From contig NZ_CP102246.1 in the NCBI RefSeq assembly GCF_024599795.1, positions 3,410,001 to 3,474,000 on the forward strand: a DNA stretch of 64,000 nt, written 5' to 3'. The notes under the pieces were generated by a model. The model was not told the DNA's origin and made no database searches. It worked only from the letters and a program-made list of their open reading frames with translations. Below, one piece after another: positions 18,172 to 28,447 of the stretch. Position numbers and translations under genes: made by a program. The stretch's first letter is position 1; every line of letters starts with the position of its first letter. This DNA is from Enterobacter cloacae complex sp. R_G8. Lineage in GTDB: Bacteria > Pseudomonadota > Gammaproteobacteria > Enterobacterales > Enterobacteriaceae.

Positions 18172-19313
18172 GTCTGAATCTTTTCTGGTTTTTACCTACC
18201 CACGGTGATGGACACTATCTTGGTACCGAAGAGGGTTCGCGCCCGGTTGATCACGGGTACCTGCAGCAGATTGCGCAGGCGGCAGACCGAATCGGTTTCA
18301 CCGGCGTGCTGATCCCCACCGGTCGCTCGTGCGAAGACGCCTGGCTGGTCGCCGCGTCGATGATCCCGGTCACCCAGCGCCTGAAATTCCTGGTGGCATT
18401 ACGCCCGAGCGTGGTTTCCCCGACCGTTGCTGCCCGTCAGGCGGCAACGCTCGACAGACTTTCCAACGGACGCGCGCTGTTTAACCTGGTCACCGGCAGC
18501 GATCCGCAGGAGCTGGCCGGTGACGGCGTGTTCCTCGATCATACGGAACGCTATGAGGCCTCCGCCGAGTTCACCCGCGTCTGGCGCCGTCTGCTTGAGG
18601 GCGAAACGGTCACCTTTGAAGGCAAACATATTCATGTACGTGACGCGAAACTTTACTTCCCGCCTGTTCAGCAGCCGCGTCCGCCACTTTACTTCGGCGG
18701 ATCGTCGGATGTGGCGCAGGATCTGGCGGCAGAACAGGTCGATCTCTATCTGACCTGGGGTGAACCTCCTGAATTGGTGAAAGAGAAAATCGCCCAGGTG
18801 CGGGCCAAAGCCGCCGCTCACGGCCGCAAGGTACGCTTTGGCATTCGCCTGCACGTGATTGTGCGTGAAACCAACGAAGAGGCCTGGCAGGCCGCAGACC
18901 GGCTGATTTCACATCTGGACGATGAGACCATCGCCAAAGCGCAGGCGGCATTTGCGAAAACCGACTCCGTAGGACAACACCGGATGGCCTCATTACATAA
19001 CGGCAAACGCGAGAATCTGGAGATCAGTCCGAATCTGTGGGCGGGTGTCGGCCTGGTACGGGGTGGTGCGGGTACCGCGCTGGTGGGTGACGGTCCGACC
19101 GTGGCAGCGCGTATCAATGAATATGCTGAGCTGGGTATCGACAGTTTTATCCTGTCGGGCTATCCGCATCTTGAAGAGGCGTACAAAGTGGGTGAACTGC
19201 TGTTCCCGCATCTGGATGTCGCCATCCCGGACATTCCGCAGCCCCGACAGCTGCAGCTTCAGGGCGAAGCCGTGGCCAACGAGTTTATTCCACGAAAAGT
19301 CGCGCAAAGCTAA
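18168..19313 (+). CDS. ssuD: FMNH2-dependent alkanesulfonate monooxygenase SsuD
   Basis: SsuD uses reduced flavin from SsuE and oxygen to cleave alkanesulfonates into aldehyde and sulfite, releasing sulfur for assimilation. The 381-residue protein is a bacterial luciferase-like TIM barrel with [18 protein letters not shown] at the N-terminus, GRSCEDAW containing the conserved Cys, and [14 protein letters not shown]. Length equals E. coli. The start overlaps the ssuA stop in ATGA. Confidence 0.97.
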   Translation: MSLNLFWFLPTHGDGHYLGTEEGSRPVDHGYLQQIAQAADRIGFTGVLIPTGRSCEDAWLVAASMIPVTQRLKFLVALRPSVVSPTVAARQAATLDRLSNGRALFNLVTGSDPQELAGDGVFLDHTERYEASAEFTRVWRRLLEGETVTFEGKHIHVRDAKLYFPPVQQPRPPLYFGGSSDVAQDLAAEQVDLYLTWGEPPELVKEKIAQVRAKAAAHGRKVRFGIRLHVIVRETNEEAWQAADRLISHLDDETIAKAQAAFAKTDSVGQHRMASLHNGKRENLEISPNLWAGVGLVRGGAGTALVGDGPTVAARINEYAELGIDSFILSGYPHLEEAYKVGELLFPHLDVAIPDIPQPRQLQLQGEAVANEFIPRKVAQS

Positions 19314-19322
19314 GGAGTTGCC

Positions 19323-20114
19323 ATGTTCGTCACCTCACACAAATGGCTGCTGCGGGCCGCCCCGTGGTTTTTACCTGTCGGCATAGTCCTTATCTGGCAA
19401 CTGGCCTCCTCCACCGGCTGGCTTTCGAGCCGCATTTTGCCCTCTCCGGAGGGCGTTATCGAAGCCTTCTGGTCGCTGAGTGCCAGCGGCGAGCTGTGGC
19501 AGCACCTGGCCATTAGCTCGTGGCGCGCGTTGATTGGGTTTTCCATCGGCGGCAGCATCGGCCTGGTACTGGGGTTAATCAGTGGCCTTTCCCGTTGGGG
19601 TGAGCGTTTACTGGATACCTCTATTCAGATGCTGCGCAACGTACCGCATCTGGCGCTGATCCCACTGGTCATTTTGTGGTTTGGTATTGATGAGAGTGCC
19701 AAAATTTTCCTCGTGGCGCTGGGCACGCTGTTCCCGATTTACATCAATACCTGGCATGGGATCCGCAATATCGATCGCGGGCTGGTTGAGATGGCACGCA
19801 GCTACGGGTTATCAGGATTTGCCCTGTTTATCCATGTGCTCCTGCCAGGTGCCCTGCCCTCCATTATGGTCGGCGTTCGCTTTGCGCTCGGCCTGATGTG
19901 GCTGACGCTGATCGTCGCAGAGACCATCTCAGCCAACTCCGGTATCGGTTATCTGGCGATGAACGCCCGTGAATTCCTGCAAACGGACGTGGTGGTGGTC
20001 GCCATTATCCTTTACGCCCTGCTGGGCAAACTCGCTGACGTCAGCGCCCAGTGGCTGGAACGTAGCTGGCTGCGCTGGAACCCGGCCTATTTCTCTCAGG
20101 AGGCGAAAGCATGA
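19323..20114 (+). CDS. ssuC: Aliphatic sulfonate ABC transporter permease SsuC
   Basis: SsuC is the membrane channel of the SsuABC importer. The 263-residue protein has about six hydrophobic helices and the binding-protein-dependent permease EAA-type loop ([25 protein letters not shown]). It follows ssuD by 9 bp, with AAGGAG before the ATG, and overlaps ssuB by 4 bp. The first ten residues differ from E. coli, but total length is the same. Confidence 0.95.
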   Translation: MFVTSHKWLLRAAPWFLPVGIVLIWQLASSTGWLSSRILPSPEGVIEAFWSLSASGELWQHLAISSWRALIGFSIGGSIGLVLGLISGLSRWGERLLDTSIQMLRNVPHLALIPLVILWFGIDESAKIFLVALGTLFPIYINTWHGIRNIDRGLVEMARSYGLSGFALFIHVLLPGALPSIMVGVRFALGLMWLTLIVAETISANSGIGYLAMNAREFLQTDVVVVAIILYALLGKLADVSAQWLERSWLRWNPAYFSQEAKA

Positions 20115-20881
20115 ATACCGCCCGACTCACACAGGGGACACCGCTGTTACTCAACGGCGTCACAAAACGCTACGGCGAAAAAACCATTCTTAACGCCCTG
20201 GATCTGCATATCCCCGCCGGGCAATTTGTGGCCGTGGTCGGTCGCAGCGGCGGCGGTAAGAGTACGCTGCTGCGCCTGTTAGCCGGGCTGGAAGCCCCGA
20301 ACGGCGGGGAAATTCTGGCAGGGACAACGCCGCTTGCCAATATTCAGGATGATACCCGCATGATGTTTCAGGACGCGCGCCTGCTGCCCTGGAAAACGGT
20401 AATTGATAACGTCGGGCTGGGTCTGAATGGCCACTGGCGGGAGGAGGCGCGCCAGGCGCTGGCCGCCGTCGGGCTGGAGGATCGCGCCGGTGAATGGCCT
20501 GCGGCCCTCTCTGGCGGGCAAAAACAGCGTGTAGCACTGGCGCGGGCGTTGATACATCGTCCAGGCCTGCTGCTGCTCGATGAGCCGCTCGGGGCACTTG
20601 ATGCCCTGACGAGGATTGAAATGCAGGATCTGATTGCCTCACTCTGGCAGGAGCATGGTTTTACGGTTTTGCTGGTGACGCACGACGTGAGCGAAGCCGT
20701 CGCCATGGCCGACCGGGTGTTGCTTATAGAAGAAGGGAAAATAGGTCTGGATCTGACGGTGGATATTCCACGTCCTCGACGTGTCGGTTCGGCAAGACTG
20801 GCAGAACTGGAAGCGGAGGTGCTGGAGCGGGTAATGAAGCGTGGTGTGAATGAGCGCGCGTTGATTACGGCTAATGCCTGA
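20111..20881 (+). CDS. ssuB: Aliphatic sulfonate ABC transporter ATPase SsuB
   Basis: SsuB powers sulfonate import through SsuC. The 256-residue ABC protein shows Walker [10 protein letters not shown], the Q-loop [11 protein letters not shown], signature [15 protein letters not shown], Walker [13 protein letters not shown] and the switch His in VTHDVSEA. It is the last gene of the operon; no classic terminator follows, only a perfect GC-rich hairpin at 20895-20915 before convergent pepN. Confidence 0.96.
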   Translation: MNTARLTQGTPLLLNGVTKRYGEKTILNALDLHIPAGQFVAVVGRSGGGKSTLLRLLAGLEAPNGGEILAGTTPLANIQDDTRMMFQDARLLPWKTVIDNVGLGLNGHWREEARQALAAVGLEDRAGEWPAALSGGQKQRVALARALIHRPGLLLLDEPLGALDALTRIEMQDLIASLWQEHGFTVLLVTHDVSEAVAMADRVLLIEEGKIGLDLTVDIPRPRRVGSARLAELEAEVLERVMKRGVNERALITANA

Positions 20882-20894
20882 TGCCTTCACCCGG

Positions 20895-20915
20895 CCCTCT
20901 CCCACGGGGAGAGGG
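20895..20915. repeat. GC-rich perfect hairpin between convergent ssuB and pepN
   Basis: CCCTCTCCC and GGGAGAGGG form a 9-bp perfect stem with a 3-nt ACG loop. It looks like the short intergenic palindromes scattered in Enterobacter-type genomes. No T-run follows on the plus strand, so it may protect or end transcripts inefficiently rather than act as a standard terminator. I saw no second copy in this window. Confidence 0.6.
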
Positions 20916-20932
20916 TGGGATTAACGTTTATA

Positions 20933-23545
20933 TTACGCCAGCGCCTTCGAAATCTTCTCGTACAGATCGCCAGAGAGATTTTCCAGCCCTTTAAGCTGCT
21001 CAAGCGCAGCACGCATCTTCTCCTGACGCTTCGCGTCATAGCGTTTCAGACGGATCAGCGGCTCAATCAGACGTGATGCCACCTGCGGATTACGGCTGTT
21101 CAGCTCGGTCAGCATTTCCACCATGAACTGATAACCGCTGCCGTCTTCCGCATGGAACGCTGCCGGGTTGCTGCTGGCAAACGCGCCAATCAGGGAGCGA
21201 ACGCGGTTCGGGTTGCTCATGGTGAAGGAGCGGTGCTTCAGCAGGCTGCGGACATTGCTCAGCGCATCGGCCGCCGGGCTGGTCGCCTGCAGAATGAACC
21301 ACTTGTCCATCACCAGACCATCCTGGTGCCACTTGTCGTCGTACTCCTGCATCAGCGCATCGCGGCACGGCAATTCGGCAGCAACACTCGACGCCAGGGC
21401 GGCCAGCGCATCGGTCATGTTATCCGCTTCGTGATACTGCTTGCTCACCAGCGTGTTCGCCAGGTCCACGTCACCAAAAGCAAGGTAGCGCAGGCAGGTA
21501 TTGCGCAGGGAACGTTTGCCGATGTCCTCATGTTCCACGCGGTACGCATCCAGCTTGTTGGCGTTATAGATTGCCAGGAACTCGTCCGCCAGTTCGGCCG
21601 CCAGCGTGCGGGTCAGCGCTTCACGCACTGCCACGATGGCAATCGGATCGATGATATCGAACAGCTCAGCAATTTCGGTGGCTGACGGCAGTGTCAGAAT
21701 TTCCGCCGCCAGAGCCGGATCGATATGCTCGTCCAGCAGGACCGCCCGGAACGCGTCAGCCACATGAACCGGCAGCGACAGCGGCTGGCCCTGCTGATGG
21801 CGATTCACGTTCAGCTTGATGTACGTCGCCAGCAGGCTTTGCGCGGCATCCCAGCGGGAGAAATCGTTGCGGGCGTGACGCATCAGGAACGTCAGCTGCT
21901 GATCGCTCCACTTGTACTCCAGTTTCACTGGCGCAGAGAATTCACACAGCAGCGCAGGCACCGGCTGGAAATAGACGTTATCGAAGATAAAGGTCTGCTC
22001 CGCCTGGGTCACGTTCAGCACATGGTGTACCGGGTGGCCGCCCTTCTGCAGCGGGATCACTTTGCCTTCGTTATCATACAGTTCAATGCTGAACGGAATG
22101 TGCAGCGGATGTTTCTCTTCCTGCTCAGCCGTTGGCGGCGTGCGCTGGCTGATGGTCAGGGTGTACTGCTCGGTCTCCGGATTGTAATCATCTTTCACGG
22201 TGACAACCGGCGTACCGGCCTGGCTGTACCAGAGACGGAAGTGAGAGAGATCCACGTTGGAGGCATCTTCCATCGCCTGCACAAAATCATCGCAGGTGGC
22301 GGCGCTGCCGTCGTGACGCTCGAAATAGAGCTGCATCCCTTTCTGGAAGTTCTCCTCACCCAGCAGGGTGTGGATCATCCGGATAATCTCCGCCCCTTTT
22401 TCATACACCGTCAGGGTGTAGAAGTTGTTCATCTCGATGACTTTGTCCGGACGAATGGGGTGCGCCATCGGGCTGGCATCTTCCGCAAACTGTAACCCAC
22501 GCATGGTGCGTACGTTGTTGATGCGGTTAACCGCCCGCGAGCCCAAATCTGAGCTGAACTCCTGGTCACGGAATACGGTCAGACCTTCTTTCAGGCTCAG
22601 CTGGAACCAGTCGCGGCAGGTAACGCGGTTACCGGTCCAGTTATGGAAATACTCGTGGCCAATAACGCGCTCGATATCGAGGTAGTCTTTATCGGTAGCG
22701 GTATCGGTACGGGCCAGCACGTATTTGGAGTTAAAGATGTTGAGACCTTTGTTCTCCATCGCCCCCATGTTGAAGAAGTCGACGGCGACGATCATATAGA
22801 TGTCGAGATCGTATTCCAGACCAAAACGCTCTTCGTCCCACTTCATGGAGTTGATAAGCGAGGTCATCGCCCATGGCGCGCGATCGAGGTTGCCACGGTC
22901 AACGAACAGTTCCAGCGCCACTTCGCGGCCAGAACGGGTTTTGAAGGTGTCGCGTAAGACGTCGAAATCACCCGCCACCAGCGCAAACAGGTAGCATGGT
23001 TTCGGGAAAGGATCCTGCCACTGTACCCAGTGACGGCCATTTTCCAGCTCGCCCTCACCCACGCGGTTACCGTTGGAGAGCAGGAAAGGATAAAGCGTTT
23101 TGTCCGCGATGATTTTGGTGGTAAAGCGCGCCAGCACGTCCGGACGGTCGAGATACCAGGTGATGTGGCGGAAACCTTCCGCTTCACACTGGGTGCACAG
23201 CGCCACGCCAGACTGGTAAAGCCCTTCGAGCGCCGTATTGGCGGCAGGGCTGATTTCATTCACGATGCGCAGCGTAAAGCGTTCCGGCAGGTTGTCGATA
23301 ACCAGCTGGTTGCCTTCTTCTTTATAGTCAGTCCAGGCGGCATCATTAATATGCAGGGAGACCAGCGTCAGGTCTTCGCCATCCAGACGCAGCGGCACTG
23401 CCGTCGCGCTGTGGCGCGTCACCTGGCTTACCGCCGTCACAACGGTTTTAGTGGCATCCAGGTCAAAAGTCAGATCGATATCGCTAATCAGGTAATCCGG
23501 CGCACGATAGTCGTGGCGGTATTTGGCTTGTGGCTGTTGTGTCAT
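20933..23545 (-). CDS. pepN: Aminopeptidase N
   Basis: PepN is the main cytosolic zinc aminopeptidase, removing N-terminal residues from peptides during protein turnover. The 870-residue M1-family protein equals E. coli PepN in length and carries GAMEN (substrate recognition) and HEYFHNWTGNR (zinc HEXXH), with the third zinc ligand Glu in SLKEGLTVFRD. It is convergent with ssuB and divergent from pncB. Confidence 0.98.
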   Translation of the reverse strand: MTQQPQAKYRHDYRAPDYLISDIDLTFDLDATKTVVTAVSQVTRHSATAVPLRLDGEDLTLVSLHINDAAWTDYKEEGNQLVIDNLPERFTLRIVNEISPAANTALEGLYQSGVALCTQCEAEGFRHITWYLDRPDVLARFTTKIIADKTLYPFLLSNGNRVGEGELENGRHWVQWQDPFPKPCYLFALVAGDFDVLRDTFKTRSGREVALELFVDRGNLDRAPWAMTSLINSMKWDEERFGLEYDLDIYMIVAVDFFNMGAMENKGLNIFNSKYVLARTDTATDKDYLDIERVIGHEYFHNWTGNRVTCRDWFQLSLKEGLTVFRDQEFSSDLGSRAVNRINNVRTMRGLQFAEDASPMAHPIRPDKVIEMNNFYTLTVYEKGAEIIRMIHTLLGEENFQKGMQLYFERHDGSAATCDDFVQAMEDASNVDLSHFRLWYSQAGTPVVTVKDDYNPETEQYTLTISQRTPPTAEQEEKHPLHIPFSIELYDNEGKVIPLQKGGHPVHHVLNVTQAEQTFIFDNVYFQPVPALLCEFSAPVKLEYKWSDQQLTFLMRHARNDFSRWDAAQSLLATYIKLNVNRHQQGQPLSLPVHVADAFRAVLLDEHIDPALAAEILTLPSATEIAELFDIIDPIAIVAVREALTRTLAAELADEFLAIYNANKLDAYRVEHEDIGKRSLRNTCLRYLAFGDVDLANTLVSKQYHEADNMTDALAALASSVAAELPCRDALMQEYDDKWHQDGLVMDKWFILQATSPAADALSNVRSLLKHRSFTMSNPNRVRSLIGAFASSNPAAFHAEDGSGYQFMVEMLTELNSRNPQVASRLIEPLIRLKRYDAKRQEKMRAALEQLKGLENLSGDLYEKISKALA

Positions 23546-23740
23546 AGAAAACCTTATGCATCGTTTGTCGAATAACGAATCCAGTCTATTCCTGTTGTGT
23601 AGATCGCGCTATGCAGAATGTTCATCTTTTCAGGTACAAACACCCTTTTTGCTACATTTGTATAACACGGGGCACAAAATGCCCTCGACCATAATGAGCG
23701 CTTATGTTGTGATCGGGGTTCAATAAATCACTAAACAAGG

Positions 23741-23771
23741 TATACTCCGGAGTTGTTTATTGTACTAAACG
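23741..23771 (+). promoter_or_regulatory. pncB promoter -10 and NadR box
   Basis: The -10 TATACT is at 23741-23746. Immediately downstream TGTTTA-N6-TAAACG (23754-23771) matches the NadR operator consensus TGTTTA-N6-TAAACA with one mismatch. NadR bound here would block pncB transcription when NAD is plentiful. A -35 is not obvious (TTCAAT at 23719-23724 is possible). Confidence 0.85.
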
Positions 23772-23800
23772 CTCCTGTGAGAGGATGCTACTGCGCACCT

Positions 23801-25003
23801 ATGACTCGATTCGCTTCTCCTGTTCTGCATACGTTGCTGGATACCGACGCGTATAAACTGCACATGCAGCAAGCCGTTTTCCACCATTACTATGATGTTG
23901 ATGTTGCGGCGGAATTTCGCTGCCGTGGCGACGACTTGCTTGGTATCTACGCAGACTCCATTCGTGAACAGGTCGATGCTATGCAGCATCTGACGTTGCA
24001 GGACGACGAATACCAGTGGCTTTCCGGCCTGCCTTTCTTTAAAGCTGACTATCTGAACTGGCTACGCGACTTCCGCTATAAGCCAGAGCAGGTCACCGTC
24101 ACCAATGATAACGGCAAGCTGGATATTCGCCTTGAAGGCCCATGGCGCGAAGTGATCATGTGGGAAGTTCCGCTGCTGGCCGTGATCAGCGAGCTGGCTC
24201 ACCGCTACCGTTCGCCGGAAACCGGGGTGACTCAGGCACTGGCCGCGCTGGAAAACAAACTCACGGGGTTTGCCACCCTGACGGATGGGCTGGATATGTC
24301 CCGCTTCCGCCTGATGGACTTTGGCACGCGTCGCCGTTTCTCTCGCGACGTTCAGCAGGCCATTGTCGAGCGTCTGCAGCAGGAGCCGTGGTTCGTGGGC
24401 ACCAGTAATTACGATCTGGCGCGTCGTCTGAACCTGACACCGATGGGTACCCAGGCACATGAATGGTTCCAGGCACATCAGCAGATCAGTCCAGATCTGG
24501 CCAACAGCCAACGTGCCGCACTGGCCGCGTGGCTTGACGAGTATCCGAATCAACTCGGCATCGCCCTGACCGACTGCATCACGATGGATGCGTTCCTGCG
24601 TGATTTCGGCCCTGAGTTCGCTGAGCGTTACCAGGGGTTACGCCATGACTCCGGGGATCCGGTTGAATGGGGTGAGAAGGCGATCGCGCATTACGAAAAA
24701 CTCGGCATCGACCCGATGAGCAAGGTGCTGGTCTTCTCCGATAACCTCGATCTCGCGAAAGCGGTTGAACTCTATCGCCATTTCAGTACCCGAGTGAACC
24801 TGAGCTTCGGGATTGGCACCCGTTTAACCTGTGACATCCCTCAGGTAAAACCGCTGAATATTGTGATAAAACTGGTGGAATGTAACGGCAAGCCGGTAGC
24901 GAAGCTCTCCGATAGCCCGGGTAAAACCATCTGTCATGACAAAGCATTTGTCCGCGCGTTACGCAAAGCTTTCGATCTCCCTCAGGTCAAAAAAGCCAGT
25001 TAA
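23801..25003 (+). CDS. pncB: Nicotinate phosphoribosyltransferase
   Basis: PncB makes nicotinate mononucleotide from nicotinate and PRPP, the salvage route to NAD. The 400-residue protein has the family motifs [26 protein letters not shown] and GLRHDSGDP. The ATG at 23801 ([19 protein letters not shown]) gives the E. coli length; the in-frame upstream codon at 23753 lies inside the NadR operator region and is rejected. A terminator follows. Confidence 0.97.
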   Translation: MTRFASPVLHTLLDTDAYKLHMQQAVFHHYYDVDVAAEFRCRGDDLLGIYADSIREQVDAMQHLTLQDDEYQWLSGLPFFKADYLNWLRDFRYKPEQVTVTNDNGKLDIRLEGPWREVIMWEVPLLAVISELAHRYRSPETGVTQALAALENKLTGFATLTDGLDMSRFRLMDFGTRRRFSRDVQQAIVERLQQEPWFVGTSNYDLARRLNLTPMGTQAHEWFQAHQQISPDLANSQRAALAAWLDEYPNQLGIALTDCITMDAFLRDFGPEFAERYQGLRHDSGDPVEWGEKAIAHYEKLGIDPMSKVLVFSDNLDLAKAVELYRHFSTRVNLSFGIGTRLTCDIPQVKPLNIVIKLVECNGKPVAKLSDSPGKTICHDKAFVRALRKAFDLPQVKKAS

Positions 25004-25009
25004 GCGCTT

Positions 25010-25040
25010 AAGGGAGCCAAATGGCTCCCTACTTCTTATT
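25010..25040 (+). terminator. pncB terminator
   Basis: AGGGAGCCA / TGGCTCCCT with a two- to four-base loop, followed by the T-rich ACTTCTTATTTATTTC, lies 7 bp past the pncB stop. Confidence 0.85.
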
Positions 25041-25168
25041 TATTTCTTAATTCTTCTCTTTTGACTGCGAAATTTACTTGTCTGATAGCGGATGGCAGGT
25101 AACATAGATATCCCCCCATTTGGGTGGACAAGTGTTTATTTTTTCCGACTATTAACAGAGAGAATATT

Positions 25169-26569
25169 ATGAGCGTTGTGCCTGTAGCCGACGTACTCCA
25201 GGGCCGTGTCGCTGTTGACCAGGAAGTCACCGTGCGCGGATGGGTGCGTACCCGCCGAGATTCTAAAGCTGGCATCTCCTTCCTTGCCGTCTATGACGGT
25301 TCCTGCTTTGATCCTGTACAGGCCGTCATTAATAATTCTCTGCCCAATTACAATGATGACGTTCTGCACCTGACAACGGGTTGTTCCGTAATTGTTACCG
25401 GCGTGGTTGTTGCATCACCGGGACAGGGTCAGAGTTTTGAAATTCAGGCCACGGCCATTGAAGTGACCGGCTGGGTTGAAGATCCGGACACCTACCCGAT
25501 GGCAGCAAAACGTCACAGCATCGAATATCTGCGTGAAGTGGCTCACCTGCGTCCGCGCACTAACCTGATTGGTGCGGTTGCCCGTGTCCGCCACACGCTG
25601 GCGCAGGCACTGCATCGCTTCTTCGACGAGCAGGGTTATTTCTGGGTGTCTACCCCGTTGATCACCGCCTCCGATACCGAAGGTGCTGGCGAAATGTTCC
25701 GCGTCTCGACGCTGGATCTGGAAAACCTGCCGCGCACGCCGGAAGGTAAAGTGGACTTTGACAAAGACTTCTTTGGTAAAGAAGCCTTCCTGACAGTGTC
25801 CGGCCAGCTCAACGGCGAAACCTACGCCTGTGCGCTGTCTAAAATCTACACCTTCGGCCCAACCTTCCGTGCGGAAAACTCCAACACCAGCCGTCACCTG
25901 GCGGAATTCTGGATGCTGGAGCCTGAAGTGGCTTTCGCAGACCTGAACGATGTCGCTGGCCTGGCGGAATCCATGCTCAAGTATGTCTTCAAAGCGGTAC
26001 TGGAAGAACGTGCTGATGACATGAAATTCTTCGCTGAGCGTGTCGATAACGAAGCGATTGCACGTCTGGAGCGCTTTGTTTCCTCCGACTTTGCCCAGGT
26101 GGATTACACCGATGCAGTCGCTATTCTCGAGAAATGTGGTGAGACGTTTGAGAACCCGGTTTACTGGGGCGTGGATCTCTCTTCCGAGCATGAGCGGTAC
26201 CTGGCTGAGAAGCACTTCAAAGCACCGGTTGTTGTGAAAAACTATCCGAAAGACATTAAGGCGTTCTATATGCGCCTTAACGAAGACGGTAAAACCGTTG
26301 CCGCAATGGACGTACTGGCACCGGGCATTGGTGAAATTATCGGTGGTTCCCAGCGTGAAGAGCGTCTGGACGTGCTGGATGCGCGCATGCAAGAGATGGG
26401 GCTCAATCCAGCGGATTACAGCTGGTATCGCGATCTGCGCCGTTACGGTACTGTGCCACACTCAGGCTTTGGTCTGGGCTTCGAACGTCTGATCGCCTAC
26501 GTCACAGGTGTTCAGAACGTACGTGACGTTATTCCGTTCCCACGTACGCCGCGTAATGCCAGCTTCTAA
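25169..26569 (+). CDS. asnS: Asparaginyl-tRNA synthetase
   Basis: AsnS charges tRNA-Asn with asparagine. The 466-residue class II enzyme has an N-terminal OB-fold anticodon-binding domain ([19 protein letters not shown]), class II motif 2 [20 protein letters not shown] and motif 3 [15 protein letters not shown]. The start at 25169 ([13 protein letters not shown]) gives the E. coli length and an AGAGAG ribosome site; an in-frame ATG at 25124 is rejected. Codon bias is strong, as for a highly expressed gene. Confidence 0.98.
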   Translation: MSVVPVADVLQGRVAVDQEVTVRGWVRTRRDSKAGISFLAVYDGSCFDPVQAVINNSLPNYNDDVLHLTTGCSVIVTGVVVASPGQGQSFEIQATAIEVTGWVEDPDTYPMAAKRHSIEYLREVAHLRPRTNLIGAVARVRHTLAQALHRFFDEQGYFWVSTPLITASDTEGAGEMFRVSTLDLENLPRTPEGKVDFDKDFFGKEAFLTVSGQLNGETYACALSKIYTFGPTFRAENSNTSRHLAEFWMLEPEVAFADLNDVAGLAESMLKYVFKAVLEERADDMKFFAERVDNEAIARLERFVSSDFAQVDYTDAVAILEKCGETFENPVYWGVDLSSEHERYLAEKHFKAPVVVKNYPKDIKAFYMRLNEDGKTVAAMDVLAPGIGEIIGGSQREERLDVLDARMQEMGLNPADYSWYRDLRRYGTVPHSGFGLGFERLIAYVTGVQNVRDVIPFPRTPRNASF

Positions 26570-26583
26570 GTAACCAAAATCAT

Positions 26584-26613
26584 AATGGCCAGCATTTGCT
26601 GGCCATTATTTTA
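26584..26613 (+). terminator. asnS terminator
   Basis: The stem AATGGCCAGC / GCTGGCCATT with an ATTT loop is followed by ATTTTATT. It lies 14 bp past the asnS stop. Confidence 0.9.
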
Positions 26614-26965
26614 TTCTGCTCTGTCAATTTTCGTCAGCGAAAAGTAAGCACCTTTCAACTTTGACCCCGTCACAACCACTAGTTGTTACGTTTTGTTTCC
26701 ACGAAATATCTACGAACAAAAAATAAACCCTATTCTTATTGCGATTATTTAATCCTCAAGCAATAGCACAAATTTCAACCAAAATCACAGCCATCCAGAA
26801 GTCCTTTTTGGGTCATAAGAAAAAATGAGTCGTTGAAGGTGCGCGTATACGAATTGCCTTTATCTAAATTAATTATAAGGAATTCATATATATAGGAATC
26901 TGCTTGCCGTTTAATTCGCCACGTCTTTCTGAAATTTGAGGTGGTTCACAAAGTTCCGAAAAATA

Positions 26966-27057
26966 CACATTTAGTTACATATAATTTCTTTTTGTTACTC
27001 AATCTTGAAAATTGTAGCACTTTCAGGCTAGCGAAACGGTTCTATGAATGGAAAGAT
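26966..27057 (+). promoter_or_regulatory. ompF promoter and OmpR-binding region
   Basis: The -35 TAGCGA (27029-27034) and -10 AAAGAT (27052-27057), 17 bp apart, are the same non-consensus hexamers used by E. coli ompF. Upstream, 26966-27025 contains GTTACATA and TTTTTGTTAC repeats followed by TTGTAGCAC, corresponding to the OmpR sites F1-F3. Transcription would respond to osmolarity through EnvZ-OmpR. Confidence 0.82.
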
Positions 27058-27174
27058 GCCTGACAGATACATAAAGACACCAAACTCTCATCAATAGTTC
27101 CGGAAATATTTATTGACGGAATTTATTGGCGGCAGTGGCGAGTGTCATAAAAAAACCAATGAGGGTAATAAATA

Positions 27175-28263
27175 ATGATGAAGCGCAATATTCTGGCAGT
27201 GGTAATCCCTGCCCTGCTGGTAGCCGGTGCAGCTAACGCTGCAGAAATCTATAACAAAAACGGCAACAAACTGGATCTGTACGGGAAAGTGGTTGGTGAG
27301 CACGATTTCGTGACCTCCGGTGACAACACAGACAGCAGCGATGCTACCTATGCTCAGATCGGTTTCAAAGGCGAAACCCAAATCAATGACCAACTGACCG
27401 GTTACGGCCAGTGGGAATACCGTGCTCTGGCAAGCCAGCCAGAAAGCAGCCAGACTCAGCGTACCCGTCTGGCGTTCGCTGGCCTGAAAGCTGGTGATGC
27501 AGGTTCCATCGACTACGGCCGTAACTACGGTATCGTTTACGATGTAGAATCTTACACCGATATGGCGCCATCCTACTCAGGTATGACCTGGGCTAACTAC
27601 TCTGATAACTTCATGACCGGCCGTACCACTGGCGTTCTGACCTATCGTAACTCTGACTTCTTCGGTCTGGTTGATGGCCTGAGCCTGGGCCTGCAGTATC
27701 AGGGTAAAAACGATCGTACCGACGTTAAAACCGCTAACGGTGACGGTTTTGGTACCTCTGTTGGTTATGAGTTCGGCGAAGGTTTCGGCCTGATCGGCGC
27801 ATACAGCAACTCTGACCGTACTAACCGGCAGACCGCTGACGGTAAAGGCGAGAAAGCGGAAGCATGGGCTGTTGGTGCTAAGTACGATGCGAACAACATC
27901 TACCTGGCAACCACCTACGCTGAAACCCGCAACATGACCCGTGAAGAAGACGGTTCATTCGCAAACAAAACTCAGAACTTCGAAGTTATCGCTCAGTACC
28001 AGTTCGACTTCGGTCTGCGTCCATCCGTGTCCTACGTTCAGTCTAAAGGTAAAAACCTGGCTCAGCGCGGCACCTTCGCGGGCGGCGATGCTGACCTGCA
28101 GAAATTTGTTGAACTCGGTGCGACTTACTACTTCAACAAAAACTTCAACATCTATGTTGACTACCAGTTGAACCTGATCGACGACACCGACTACTCTCGT
28201 AGCGTGGGTATCGTGAACGGTAAAGACGACCAGGTTGCAATGGCTGTAACTTACCAGTTCTAA
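27175..28263 (+). CDS. ompF: Outer-membrane general porin OmpF
   Basis: OmpF forms trimeric diffusion pores for small hydrophilic solutes. The 362-residue precursor has a 22-residue signal peptide ([22 protein letters not shown]), begins [17 protein letters not shown] and ends with the C-terminal Phe barrel signature (VAMAVTYQF). Position between asnS and aspC plus the OmpR-type promoter identify it as the ompF orthologue. The constriction loop L3 reads [12 protein letters not shown] where E. coli-type porins have PEFGG, so the Glu at E. coli position 117 is missing while the preceding Asp is retained. This may change pore selectivity. Codon bias is strong. Confidence 0.95.
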   Translation: MMKRNILAVVIPALLVAGAANAAEIYNKNGNKLDLYGKVVGEHDFVTSGDNTDSSDATYAQIGFKGETQINDQLTGYGQWEYRALASQPESSQTQRTRLAFAGLKAGDAGSIDYGRNYGIVYDVESYTDMAPSYSGMTWANYSDNFMTGRTTGVLTYRNSDFFGLVDGLSLGLQYQGKNDRTDVKTANGDGFGTSVGYEFGEGFGLIGAYSNSDRTNRQTADGKGEKAEAWAVGAKYDANNIYLATTYAETRNMTREEDGSFANKTQNFEVIAQYQFDFGLRPSVSYVQSKGKNLAQRGTFAGGDADLQKFVELGATYYFNKNFNIYVDYQLNLIDDTDYSRSVGIVNGKDDQVAMAVTYQF

Positions 28264-28293
28264 TCAGTACACCACTTTGTTATATGCTTAATG

Positions 28294-28318
28294 AACAGGG
28301 CTTCGGCCCTGTTTTTTT
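28294..28318 (+). terminator. ompF terminator
   Basis: AACAGGGC-TTCG-GCCCTGTT with a stable UUCG tetraloop is followed by seven T residues (counting the end of the stem), 31 bp past the ompF stop. Confidence 0.95.
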
Positions 28319-28447
28319 ATGCCTGACAGAAAATAATGGCGACTTTTGAAAAGCCGCACGCTTTTCGTCGCAAACGGTTGGCATTTTGTAAATCTACCGT
28401 TAACCTGATAGCGGATTTCACTTCTGTAATCACAATGGAACTTCGTC

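Larger units (their letters stand above)
26570..27174. other. asnS-ompF intergenic region
   Basis: This 605-bp gap holds the asnS terminator, an AT-rich stretch without a visible gene (26620-26950), the OmpR-binding region and promoter of ompF, and a roughly 110-nt ompF leader. The leader stretch containing CTCATCAATAGTTCCG and the GAGGG ribosome site resembles the region that pairs with MicF RNA in E. coli. I see no small RNA gene here. Confidence 0.7.

Noticed and set aside
16641..20881. The ssu operon as a recently transferred island
   Set aside because: Gene order, position next to pyrD and pepN and protein sequences match the E. coli core locus; no repeats or mobility genes flank it.
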